A stretch of 64,000 bases of DNA from Dolomitihabitans soli (GTDB taxonomy: Bacteria; Actinomycetota; Actinomycetes; Streptosporangiales; Streptosporangiaceae): assembly GCF_022213955.1 (NCBI RefSeq), contig NZ_JAKNTW010000002.1:434001-498000 (forward strand), read 5' to 3'. The notes below the pieces were generated by a model, which saw only the letters and a program-made list of their open reading frames with translations, made no database searches and had not been told where the DNA came from. Position numbers and translations under genes: made by a program. Below, piece by piece: positions 47,485 to 55,544 of the stretch. The first letter of the stretch is position 1, and the number at the start of each line of letters is the position of its first letter.

Positions 47485-47813
47485 TCGATCAGCGGCGGGA
47501 CGGAGGGCAGGCGCCGACGCGGAAGCTCATCCGGCAGACCACCTGCCCGTCCCCTGTCTGACTCTCCAGAGGCTTCCGGCGGGGCTCCGAAATCATCGGA
47601 AGCGTATCGCCCAGTTTCACGTGTCGTCGACACTGGCCGAGGCATACACGGAATTCAGGCTTGTGCGAAGTTGCCTCCTGAAATATTTGCCATCGAGTCA
47701 TCATAATATTAATAAAGCAACAAGGTACGGCACTTGCCATATGACTGTCGCGATTGTTTCAATTAGAGGAAACGCCCATAGTCTCAATCACCAAATAGTC
47801 AATGGAGGAAAAA
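47485..47813. other. Gene-free stretch, AT-rich towards its end
   Basis: I see no gene here. From about 47640 the composition drops sharply towards A/T (for example TAATATTAATAAAGC near 47703), unlike the rest of the window. It probably holds the promoter of the AT-rich gene that follows and marks the edge of acquired DNA. Confidence 0.6.
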
Positions 47814-48383
47814 ATGCTGGTTGCAAACATCTCGTACGACTACGGACTCGACGGCGGCGAGCGAGTCAAGGGCGGTTCGCTCTGGACTGAAAGAAAATCG
47901 GAGACCAAGCAACCCACTTTCAATGGGTCTCAAATCAGTTGCGATCTTGAAAACGTAGACTCGATTATTCTTAATGACGGCCGCGCAGTCAAGGTCTTTT
48001 GGGATAAAGAGGTCTTCGGTGTGGGCGGCGACCCCACACTTCTACTAAGAGGACATCGAGACGTGGCATTGATCTCTACATTCGAGGGGCAAACTCTCGT
48101 GGCGCGGGCCGAACCAACCGAGGATGGACGCATTGGCATTGCCATCGAGAACGAGAATGGGAAGGCATTGTTCGTCGGAATGGGCGATCTGATTGAAATC
48201 GACCATCCAGCAAAGTTTCAATTGCTCGCCGACTTCTCTCATGTTTACCAATGGCGTAGATCGAGTCCAAGTAGTTGCGCCCATACTCATGGGTCAATTC
48301 GAGTTACCCCGACCACCCCTGGCCATGGTGTAGGCGGCCCAGCCGTACCCGATGGTGGGCCACGCGATGCGGGCCCACAGTAG
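47814..48383 (+). CDS. AT-rich unrecognised gene, probably acquired
   Basis: The ATG at 47814 follows GGAGGAAAAA at ideal spacing, the best ribosome binding site in this area. The first 145 residues look like a real soluble beta-rich protein (ANISYDYGLDGGERV, VKVFWDKEVFGVGGDP, LISTFEGQTLVARAEP, IAIENENGKALFVGMGD). Base composition and codon use are clearly more AT-rich than the neighbours. After about 48250 the composition returns to high GC and the frame continues with a Pro/Gly/His-rich tail that is probably not native, so the 3' end may have been cut off by a rearrangement. I do not recognise the family. Confidence 0.65.
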   Translation: MLVANISYDYGLDGGERVKGGSLWTERKSETKQPTFNGSQISCDLENVDSIILNDGRAVKVFWDKEVFGVGGDPTLLLRGHRDVALISTFEGQTLVARAEPTEDGRIGIAIENENGKALFVGMGDLIEIDHPAKFQLLADFSHVYQWRRSSPSSCAHTHGSIRVTPTTPGHGVGGPAVPDGGPRDAGPQ

Positions 48384-48511
48384 TGGCTTAGATGGCCGTA
48401 TTCCGTATCGCCGAGTGCTGAACGTGTGTTCGCCGATGGCGCTCCCACAGAAGCACATATGGATGCAAAAGGGTCAAATTCCTAATCAGTGGGCAGGAGC
48501 GAACTGCTAAG

Positions 48512-48811
48512 TTGCCGTTGTCCGTCGGCAGGCTCGTCCTCGACGAGGATCTGTCGAACGTCTCGCTTTACGGTCTGCTGGAGCGCAAGTACAGCGTGCA
48601 GTTCACGACCGGACGGCGGTCGATAGAAGCCGGCCTCGCGAGCGAGACGATGGCCAAGGCGCTGCAAGTTCTTCCAGGCGCTCCTTTGCTTATTCTGCGA
48701 AGCTTGGCGTTCGACGACGCCGGTAATCCGCTCGAGCGGTTCGCCGGGTTCCACCGCGGCGACCTCAGCCGATTCCTCGTCAACATCTACCGCCATCCCC
48801 CCACCGAATAG
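48512..48811 (+). pseudogene. C-terminal fragment of a GntR/UTRA regulator
   Basis: The frame encodes the UTRA ligand-binding end of a HutC-type GntR regulator: SLYGLLERKYSVQF, a RSIEAGLASETMAKAL helix, GAPLLILRSLAFDDAGNPLE and FHRGDLSRFLVNIYR. The winged-helix DNA-binding part and the first half of UTRA are missing. The frame stays open for some codons upstream but does not resemble a helix-turn-helix. It is therefore a 5'-truncated relic with no expected function. Confidence 0.75.
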
Positions 48812-48989
48812 TGGCCGCAGCCTGTCGGATCGCAGTAGATGTCTGGACCGCGATGTTGATGCTGTCCTGGGTGGGGTCGTCGGGACCGCCTGCCTGGAAC
48901 GGTGCCGGGCTGGTGAACAGGGGGTCGTTGTCGTCGAGGTGAGGCGTCCGTTGACGCCGTGTCGGAGAACTCGAAGCGGCGATCAGAGG

Positions 48990-49595
48990 TCAGGGGCGCC
49001 AGCCGCGTTCGACTGACCGACGGCATTGTTCGGGGTCGTCGCCTGCGCTGGTGAACAGGGCGGTCAGCAGCGGCACGCCATGGGCCAGCGCCTGATGGGG
49101 CAGGGGGCCGGTGGCGACCAGTGACGCCAGTCCATGTCCGATGGTCCAGCTCTGTATGGCCAGCGCCAGCGGGTCGATGTCGTCGCGAAAGCGGCCGGTG
49201 GCCGTGGCCCGTTCGACGGCCCGGACCAGAAAGTGCAGCGTGTCATCCGCGGCCGCGGCGTTCTCGAGTTCGAACCCGGCGTCGAACATGACCCGGTAGA
49301 GATCGGGACCGGCCATGGCGTTGGACAGGTATGCGGCGCCGAGAGCGGCCAGATCCCGTACCGGATCCTTCGATGGCGCGACCGCGGCGAGGCGGGCGGC
49401 CAGGCGGGTGAAGCCTTCCTGTCGCATCGCTGTCCACAGGCCGTCCATGCCGCCGAAGTAGGTGTAGACGGCCATGGTCGACACTCCGGTTCCGGCCACC
49501 AGTGAGCGGAGCGTGACCGGCTGCCGAGCGGCGAGCATCCGCGCGGCTCGGTCGATCAGCAGAGAGCGGACCGCAGGATCCTTCATCCTCACCAT
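48990..49595 (-). CDS. TetR-family regulator
   Basis: A 201-residue repressor. The N-terminal HTH is visible as VTLRSLVAGTGVSTMAVYTYFGGMDGLW. The C-terminal effector domain (from about 70) resembles that of TetR members with WHG-like ends (LALAIQSWTIGHGLASLVATG). It is divergent from the RidA gene, with an imperfect inverted repeat between them. ATG 49595 is chosen because the more distal ATG at 49610 lies inside that repeat; 49586 is also possible. It most likely controls itself and the RidA gene. Confidence 0.88.
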   Translation of the reverse strand: MVRMKDPAVRSLLIDRAARMLAARQPVTLRSLVAGTGVSTMAVYTYFGGMDGLWTAMRQEGFTRLAARLAAVAPSKDPVRDLAALGAAYLSNAMAGPDLYRVMFDAGFELENAAAADDTLHFLVRAVERATATGRFRDDIDPLALAIQSWTIGHGLASLVATGPLPHQALAHGVPLLTALFTSAGDDPEQCRRSVERGWRP

Positions 49596-49603
49596 GGCAC
49601 CAC

Positions 49604-49627
49604 AATACATAACTTTGCTATGTTATT
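49604..49627. promoter_or_regulatory. Probable TetR operator
   Basis: AATACATA (49604-49611) and TATGTTATT (49619-49627) form an imperfect inverted repeat around ACTTTGC in an AT-rich intergenic patch. Its place between divergent TetR and RidA genes is typical for a shared operator. Confidence 0.6.
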
Positions 49628-49669
49628 GGTGAGCACCGACCATGCTGTGCCGATGTGCAAGGAGCGGAC

Positions 49670-50077
49670 ATGACCGTGACGCTGGTCAACCCTGACGGGC
49701 TGCCGAAACCCGACGTCTACCGCCAGTTGTCGATCGCCACCGGATCGAAGCTGGTCTTCCTGGCGGGCCAGGTGGCCCGCGATGCCCAGGGCCAACCGGT
49801 CGGTGAGGGGGATCTGGCCGCTCAGGTCGAGCAGGCTTACCTCAATATCGGCACCGCCATGGCCGGGGCCGGCGGATCCTTCGATGATGTGGCCAAGCTG
49901 ACCGTCTACGTCGTCGACTGGACACCCGACAAGCTGCCACTGCTGGGCGAGGGGGTCGCTCGGGCGGCGGCCAAGCTGGGGGTCGACCCGGTCAAGCCGA
50001 TCACGCTGCTGGGCGTTGCGGCGCTGGGAGAACCCGATCTGCTGGTCGAGGTCGAGGCCACTGCCGTCATCGACTGA
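49670..50077 (+). CDS. RidA/YjgF-family protein
   Basis: A 135-residue trimer-forming protein of the RidA family. Family members hydrolyse reactive enamines and imines made by PLP enzymes, or act in catabolic pathways. Visible motifs are VFLAGQVARDAQGQPV, AYLNIGTAMAGAGGSFDDVAKLTVYVVD, and a C-terminal PDLLVEVEATAV. The Arg that binds carboxylates in true RidA (IRTCxxxL region) is not obvious, so it may be one of the Rid1-7 side groups. ATG 49670 has AAGGAG upstream. A strong hairpin follows at 50091-50130. Confidence 0.88.
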   Translation: MTVTLVNPDGLPKPDVYRQLSIATGSKLVFLAGQVARDAQGQPVGEGDLAAQVEQAYLNIGTAMAGAGGSFDDVAKLTVYVVDWTPDKLPLLGEGVARAAAKLGVDPVKPITLLGVAALGEPDLLVEVEATAVID

Positions 50078-50090
50078 GTCGAGGCGCCTC

Positions 50091-50130
50091 AGATCACGCC
50101 TGCCGTCCCCCCCGGGCCGGCAGGCGTGAT
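50091..50130. terminator. Strong hairpin after the RidA gene
   Basis: A perfect 14-bp stem: GATCACGCCTGCCG (50091-50104) and CGGCAGGCGTGATC (50117-50130), with a 12-nt C/G loop. It lies between convergent genes and can serve both strands. Confidence 0.88.
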
Positions 50131-50192
50131 CACTTCAGCATGCGGGCATGGCTGAGCGAGTTCGCGTACGCGAGATCGATGATGATGAGGGC

Positions 50193-51077
50193 CTAGTTGA
50201 CAGCGGGGTCGACCTCGCTGAAGGACTTGCCCACGGCGATGTTGTCGTGGATGACCGTGCGGCTCTCGACTTCGGTTGGCCCGGTGTTCCACGCAGGCTT
50301 ATATATGCCCCATTTAAGGTAGCCGCGAGTGGACTTATCGTCGTTGAACGTATTTGGACCGGTAGCGCTCAAGACCTTGCGCCACCCAGGATTCTTGTGG
50401 GTCTGATACCAGCCGTCGACACTGCCATTGCTGTCGTGGCTCCATTTGAACTTGAAGACGAAGTCGTGCCACTGCCCCGGTTTCACATCGGCGAGGTCGA
50501 AACTGGTCTTGCGGACGGAATCCGATGTGGAGCAGGCGTTACTGTCAGAGTTGACCCGCAACCGCCACTTTCCCGAGGGTTGCACACTGAGGAAAGCGCT
50601 GGGATTCTTGTCGGATTCACACTCGTCGCGCCATGGCTTCCACTGGAACAAAATGTCTTCTCTTGAGTCGCTCTGCCAGGTGCTCATGAGGTAGACACTG
50701 AACCCATAGTAGACAGTGTCGCCGGCCCCGAAATGGCTGTTCTTGATGTTGAGCGTGTGGCTTTCCGCCCTGGCACCCCCGGCGACCATCTGGTCACCGT
50801 ACTTCAGATAACTCCGGATCGCATATTTTCCGGTCCTCGGCAGGTCGTCGACCTGGATCGAGGTTCGGCAACATTCGTTGAATCCCAGTGCCGGGTTTCC
50901 CGAGGACTTCGAACCGTTCTCGTAGCCGAGCCGAAGTACGGCAGCGGATTCCGCCTCTGCGACGTACGCGGAGGCATTCGCCGCCACGGGACTGACGACG
51001 GCGAGCACGACTACCGCCGAGGACAGGACCCTGCAGCATTTAGCGTATGCCGGTTTCACAAGGGCGCGGGTAACCAC
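50193..51077 (-). CDS. Secreted polysaccharide lyase (heparin-lyase-I-like fold)
   Basis: A 294-residue exported protein. The GTG at 51077 gives a normal Sec signal (VLSSAVVVLAVVSPVAANASA); the frame is open further upstream but lacks signal features. The mature part resembles the bacterial polysaccharide lyase family with a jelly-roll fold: DTVYYGFSVYLMS, ILFQWKPWRDE, QWHDFVFKFKWS, GYLKWGIYKPAW and the closing DNIAVGKSFSEVDP. Such enzymes cleave uronic-acid polymers by beta-elimination. Four Cys may form disulfides. Its GC content is lower than its neighbours, which suggests separate acquisition. The substrate cannot be told. Confidence 0.8.
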   Translation of the reverse strand: MVTRALVKPAYAKCCRVLSSAVVVLAVVSPVAANASAYVAEAESAAVLRLGYENGSKSSGNPALGFNECCRTSIQVDDLPRTGKYAIRSYLKYGDQMVAGGARAESHTLNIKNSHFGAGDTVYYGFSVYLMSTWQSDSREDILFQWKPWRDECESDKNPSAFLSVQPSGKWRLRVNSDSNACSTSDSVRKTSFDLADVKPGQWHDFVFKFKWSHDSNGSVDGWYQTHKNPGWRKVLSATGPNTFNDDKSTRGYLKWGIYKPAWNTGPTEVESRTVIHDNIAVGKSFSEVDPAVN

Positions 51078-51300
51078 TGTAGAGATCTTCCCATCGACTG
51101 GCAAAAGGCTCGATTGATCGCGGCAGAGAGAGCCCACTGAGGATCTCCGGCAGTTTAATGGGTCACCGACGGTGAGCGTCAATCCAGAGCCCGCCGCCTG
51201 ACGCCGGAACATACCGGAGGCATACCCGGACAAGCGTGTCATGAGATCGGCCCGGATCCAGACCCGCTCTCATCCGGACCTGTCCGGCCGTCGAACCCGC

Positions 51301-53166
51301 TCATGGCACTGAGGTGCTCTTCACCATCGAGGGATTGTCGGCCCGGATACACGGGGAGCCGAACAGGGCGGCCTGTTCGCGGGCATAGAGGCGGATCAAG
51401 TCGTGCATCCGATAGCGGCCGTACTCGGCGGATTCGAGAAGGCGGGCGTCCAAGAGATGATTGAGCGCGGCTTCCACACGGTGTTCCGGCCAGTCGGTGA
51501 GAGCGGACACGGCAGGCGCCGTATGGGTGGGATTTTCCAGCAAGCCGATCAGGAGGAACGCGTGGGCGGCGTCGTGACCCGCGGGTCCTCTCAGCAGGTG
51601 CTGAAGGCTGACCGCGATGCTGGCCCGCATCGCCAGGTCGGCGTGTTCGAGGGCGTCAAGGCGGCGGTTGGGATCGGCGAGCTGATCGGCCAGATGGGTC
51701 AGCGTCCGATCGGGCCGGGCAGCCAGGCGCGCCGCCGCGATGCGCAGCGCGTGGGGAAGGCCGCTGCACTGCCGGACGATCTGCTGCGCCGCTTCCGGTT
51801 CGGCACGGACTCGGCCGGAATCCGCGATGCGGGTGAACAGCGCGGTGGCGTCGGCATCGTCGAGCCCGGTCAGACGCAGGTGGCTCGCACTGTCGAGTGA
51901 CGCCATGATCCGGCGGCTGGTGACGATGACCGCGCATGAGGACCCGGCCGGAATGAGCGGCCGGACCTGGCTCGCGTCGAGCGCGTCGTCGAGGACGACG
52001 AGCAGGTTACGCGTCGAGGTAAGTGATCGGTAGCGGGCGGCGGCCTCGTCCAGGGTGGGCGGCATGGCGGTGCCGTTGAGCCCGAGTGAGCGCAGCAGCC
52101 GGCTCAGTGCCTCGAACGGCGACAGCGGCTGCAGCCCGGCGGTGGCGGCGCGCAGGTCGACGTAGAGAACGCCATCGGCGAAGCGGTCGGCGATGGCGTG
52201 CGCGGCGTGGATGGCCAGCGCGGACTTGCCGATCCCGCCAGGACCGTTTATCGCAGCGACGGCCGGCGGTCCGGGCACGGTGTCGGTGAGCGTCTTGTGC
52301 AGCCACGCGATTTCCGTGGTGCGGGCGGTGAACGCCCGGTTATCGGCGGGGAGTTCGATCGGGATGATGGGCCTGGCGAGTGCGGTTCGCTGCGCCGGAG
52401 AGGTGAGGTGGAGTGCGGGATCCCGCCGGAGCACCGCCTGCTGCAGCCGGCGCAACGCCGCTCCTGGTTCGATGCCCAGCTCATCGATCATGACGCGACG
52501 CGTCTCCTGGTACACCGCGAGAGCTTCGGACGACCGGGCGGCCCGATACAGCGCCAGCATCAGCTGGGCGCGCGGACGTTCCCGCAGCGGGTGGGCATCG
52601 GCATGGGCGGTGAGCACCGGCACCACCGCGTGATGGTCACCAGCTGCCAGGCGTAGGTCGATGTGGTCCTCCAGCGTGGCCAGGCGCTCCTCTTCCAGTC
52701 GGGCGGACTCGACCTGGGCCCATGAGGCGGTCATGCCGGCCAGCGCGTTGCCGTTGCCTCGCCACAGTGCCAGCGCCCGTTGGAACAGCTCGTCGGCCTT
52801 CGCGATCTCGCCGTGCGCTCGTGCGGCACGTGCCTGGCGTCCCAGGAGCGTGAACAGGTGGGCGTCGACGCGCTCGCACGCAAGGTTCAGCTGGTACCCG
52901 CCGGAGACGGTCGCGATGACTTCGTCGTCCTGGTGCGGCGAGAGCAAGCCGCGCAGCTTCGACACCACGATGTGCAGTTGCTTGCCTGCTGTCGTCGCTG
53001 TGCAGTGGCCCCACACCTGGGCGAGGAGTTCTTCCGCGGCGACCGGCTGCCCAGCGCTCAGTGCCAGCCTGGCCAAAACCCCGACTCGCCGCTCACCGGC
53101 CAGTCTCACCAGCTCACCGTTCGCCGTGGTCTCCCATGGCCCCAGGATTTTGATCTCCAGTCCCAT
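51301..53166 (-). CDS. AfsR/SARP-type regulator with NB-ARC domain
   Basis: A 621-residue regulator. An OmpR-type winged helix (about 1-95, IKILGPWETTANGELVRLAGERR) is followed by a bacterial transcriptional activation domain (95-250, ending DELGIEPGAALRRLQQAVLRRDP) and a STAND-type NTPase (from about 290; Walker A GPGGIGKSA, Walker B LLVVLDDAL, and GLPHALRIAAARL). It lacks the TPR tail of full AfsR. SARPs activate antibiotic clusters by binding heptameric direct repeats. ATG 53166 has AAGGAG at the right distance; the longer frame is not supported. No biosynthetic genes are adjacent, so its target may be distant or one of the two clusters here. Confidence 0.9.
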   Translation of the reverse strand: MGLEIKILGPWETTANGELVRLAGERRVGVLARLALSAGQPVAAEELLAQVWGHCTATTAGKQLHIVVSKLRGLLSPHQDDEVIATVSGGYQLNLACERVDAHLFTLLGRQARAARAHGEIAKADELFQRALALWRGNGNALAGMTASWAQVESARLEEERLATLEDHIDLRLAAGDHHAVVPVLTAHADAHPLRERPRAQLMLALYRAARSSEALAVYQETRRVMIDELGIEPGAALRRLQQAVLRRDPALHLTSPAQRTALARPIIPIELPADNRAFTARTTEIAWLHKTLTDTVPGPPAVAAINGPGGIGKSALAIHAAHAIADRFADGVLYVDLRAATAGLQPLSPFEALSRLLRSLGLNGTAMPPTLDEAAARYRSLTSTRNLLVVLDDALDASQVRPLIPAGSSCAVIVTSRRIMASLDSASHLRLTGLDDADATALFTRIADSGRVRAEPEAAQQIVRQCSGLPHALRIAAARLAARPDRTLTHLADQLADPNRRLDALEHADLAMRASIAVSLQHLLRGPAGHDAAHAFLLIGLLENPTHTAPAVSALTDWPEHRVEAALNHLLDARLLESAEYGRYRMHDLIRLYAREQAALFGSPCIRADNPSMVKSTSVP

Positions 53167-53763
53167 CAGGGCTCTCCTTGTCATATTGGACAGCCGACGC
53201 AAGTGGAGGGAGACGCCTGCTCGTAGGGGGCGGGACAGCCAAAGCCATCCTGCCCGGCGAGTCGACGCACAACGCGAACGCCTCAAAGCGCCGCGACCCC
53301 GATCCCGACGATCACGCTGGTCCACAGCGTCTGGACGGACGACTCACACTGGAACGGGGTCCTCGCCAGGCGGCGGCGCAGTCGTCATCAACGCCGCCGA
53401 CCCCCGTTTGAGTGCTGGTGCACGTCTCCGCGTTCATCCCCGAGAGAACATCGTCGGTCTGTCCGTGGCCATGTCGGCGGCTAGATCAACACCGGTCCCA
53501 CTCGCCTGCGGAATGCCATCGGCTGACTCCGCGACATCGGCCAGAACTAGTCGATCACTTTCACGTACAAGTCCTCACTGAATGTGCGAGCAATCGTGAG
53601 CACGCCCGTTGCTCAAGATCAGCGGCAAGATAGGAACCTTTCCATCGCTTTCACATTCATTGCTGATACCCGCTGCCTCGTCGCAGGGGATATCCGCGCG
53701 GACTCGCCACGACTGATCGTCATTGTATGAAAGCGCAGGCCACACCGGTGTCCGGCGAACGCC
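53167..53763. other. 600-bp stretch without a recognisable gene
   Basis: I see no gene with a start, binding site and family resemblance. It lies upstream of the SARP gene and downstream of the response regulator, and should hold the SARP promoter. Confidence 0.55.
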
Positions 53764-54453
53764 CTACAACTGGGTCTCCGTCTGGTTGAGCTCGGCGAGC
53801 GTGATGAGTCCGTCGTCGAGGGCACGGCCGACGAGTTCGCTCTTGGTACGAGCGGCCCGCCCCACGTTGGCGTACTTCACCCGCACTCGTGCGATGTAGG
53901 TGTCGACGGTCTTGACCGTGATGTTGAGCTTCGCGGCGACGAGATCCTTGGACGAGGACACGAACCACGCCCGCAGCACCTCGGTTTCCCGCTGGGACAG
54001 GCGCGGCCGGCCGGGGGAATCGTCGGCGACGAGCGCCCCGGACAGGGACGGCGCGGTGTACGGCTCGCCCCGCGCGGCAGCCCGGATGGCGGCCACCAGG
54101 TGCTCGGGCCCCTCCCGCTTGGTCAGGTAGGCGAGCGCGCCGAGGTCGACGCATTTGATCACGGTCGCATCGTCGGTGTGCTGGGAATACACGATCACAC
54201 GCCGGCCGCTGTCGACCAGCCTGCGAAGCTCGCCGAAGTCCGGTCGGCGCGGCACCAGTTCCAGATCGAAGATCACCACGTCGGCGACGGCGCCGGGGCC
54301 GGTCCAGACATCGGCGAGCCGGTCCCCGGCATCGATGAGATTGATCGGTGGCACGGCTTGGGAGCACCAGAAGTGCACGCCTGCGGTGATGGCCGCATGA
54401 TCGTCCACGATCACCGCAGTGATCAGCTCGCCAGCTGCCGAATCGGCTGCCAT
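53764..54453 (-). CDS. NarL/LuxR-type response regulator
   Basis: A 229-residue two-component regulator. The receiver domain (about 10-130) has the acidic pair in VIVDDHAAI, the phospho-acceptor Asp in VVIFDLEL near 62 and the conserved Lys in LTKREG. The LuxR HTH is at about 150-205 (LSQRETEVLRAWF, AAKLNITVKTVDTYIARVRVK). The start overlaps the upstream gene by 31 bp. It is the output of the kinase pair encoded at 54423-56664. Its target genes are not evident. Confidence 0.9.
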   Translation of the reverse strand: MAADSAAGELITAVIVDDHAAITAGVHFWCSQAVPPINLIDAGDRLADVWTGPGAVADVVIFDLELVPRRPDFGELRRLVDSGRRVIVYSQHTDDATVIKCVDLGALAYLTKREGPEHLVAAIRAAARGEPYTAPSLSGALVADDSPGRPRLSQRETEVLRAWFVSSSKDLVAAKLNITVKTVDTYIARVRVKYANVGRAARTKSELVGRALDDGLITLAELNQTETQL

Positions 54454-55544
54454 CGGGCCTCCATCCAGACCGTATCGTCGTTGTTCAGCGCCTCGACCTG
54501 TACGCCGGGTGTCGCCGGGCTCGGCATGTTCAGCTCACCGCAGTCCGCGACCACACTGACCGACACCAGGTCAGCACTGCCCGTGACGGTGACCCGTGCC
54601 CGGGAGACGGTGGTGGCGAGGACGATGAGCGCCGCCTCGGTGAGATCGCGCCGAACGGCCACGGGCGGCTCGGGCCACCGGCCGCGTGCGTCCAGTTCCA
54701 CCACGACGCCCTTGCGATCCGCCACGTCGATGCAGTGGCGCAGCTCGTGCAACAGGGGATTCGCGACATTGTCCGCCTCCGCGAACAGTCTCCGCATCCG
54801 GGCCGCCTCGATGGCGCAGCGCCCCTGGACCACCGGGTCCTCGGGGCGCAGCGAGCCGTCGGCGAGCCCTTCCAGGAGCGGGATCGTGGTGGCCGACAGC
54901 TCAACGAACCGTTGCTGCCTGCGGCTGTGGGACTCCGCGGCGACGACCTCGGCGATGCGTACCTGTTCGATCTCCCTGCGGGAGATCGCCGCCGCCGCGC
55001 TGAGGCCGCGCATGACGGACGCCACCACGGCCAGGCACAGCGGGAAGCCGAACACGGTCACCGAGCCGGTGGCGAACCGGGCCATGTCCCCCCGGCTGGG
55101 GTCGTCGAGCAGGAGCAGGTTGAGCAGGGCGGTGAGCTCGTGGGCCAGCAGGAACGACACGGCGGTCCGCAGTGGGCGATCGAGCAGTACGACGATGCCC
55201 ACCCAGTTGGCGGCGCCGAAAATCCAATCAACGGTGGTCGACGTGCGCCCGTCCGGCAGGGTCACATACGACAGTGCGGACGCGCTGAGCACGATGACGA
55301 TGGCGGGCCCACGCAACCGGTTCCACGAACGCCCTCGGACGAGCAGCGTGGCCTCAACGGCGAGCACGGCTCCCAGCGCCGCGAGGGCGGTCAGCTGCGC
55401 GAGCGGTGACTCGTATCTGTCCATGTAGCGCATCAAGTTGGTCAGTCCGAGCCCGAACACGGTGACCACGGCGACGAGCAGCGTCGCGATCCGCAGGCCG
55501 TGCCTCAACTGCGCGCGCGTCACCTCCTCGCCGGTGTCACGCAT
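54423..55544 (-). CDS. Membrane protein with degenerate histidine-kinase core
   Basis: A 373-residue protein with about five hydrophobic segments (15-190) and a cytoplasmic part arranged like a NarX-type kinase. The dimerisation region has no His where LHDxx is expected (FVELSATTIPLLEGL). The ATPase-like end lacks the N-box Asn (ALIVLATTVSRA) and the DxGxG loop (VADCGELN). It therefore should not autophosphorylate. It overlaps the true kinase by 8 bp and the response regulator by 31 bp, so it is probably a sensor or modulator partner in one complex (inference). Confidence 0.8.
   Translation of the reverse strand: MRDTGEEVTRAQLRHGLRIATLLVAVVTVFGLGLTNLMRYMDRYESPLAQLTALAALGAVLAVEATLLVRGRSWNRLRGPAIVIVLSASALSYVTLPDGRTSTTVDWIFGAANWVGIVVLLDRPLRTAVSFLLAHELTALLNLLLLDDPSRGDMARFATGSVTVFGFPLCLAVVASVMRGLSAAAAISRREIEQVRIAEVVAAESHSRRQQRFVELSATTIPLLEGLADGSLRPEDPVVQGRCAIEAARMRRLFAEADNVANPLLHELRHCIDVADRKGVVVELDARGRWPEPPVAVRRDLTEAALIVLATTVSRARVTVTGSADLVSVSVVADCGELNMPSPATPGVQVEALNNDDTVWMEARWQPIRQLAS

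Noticed and set aside
48076-48297. Minus-strand frame opposite the AT-rich gene
   Set aside because: The + strand gene has an ideal ribosome binding site and more protein-like content; the minus frame turns into Arg/Pro/Ser-rich noise.
48788-48990. Minus-strand frame with a protein-like stretch (DSINIAVQTSTAIRQ)
   Set aside because: No start or binding site, short, and it overlaps the UTRA fragment's end. At best a gene fragment that I cannot identify.
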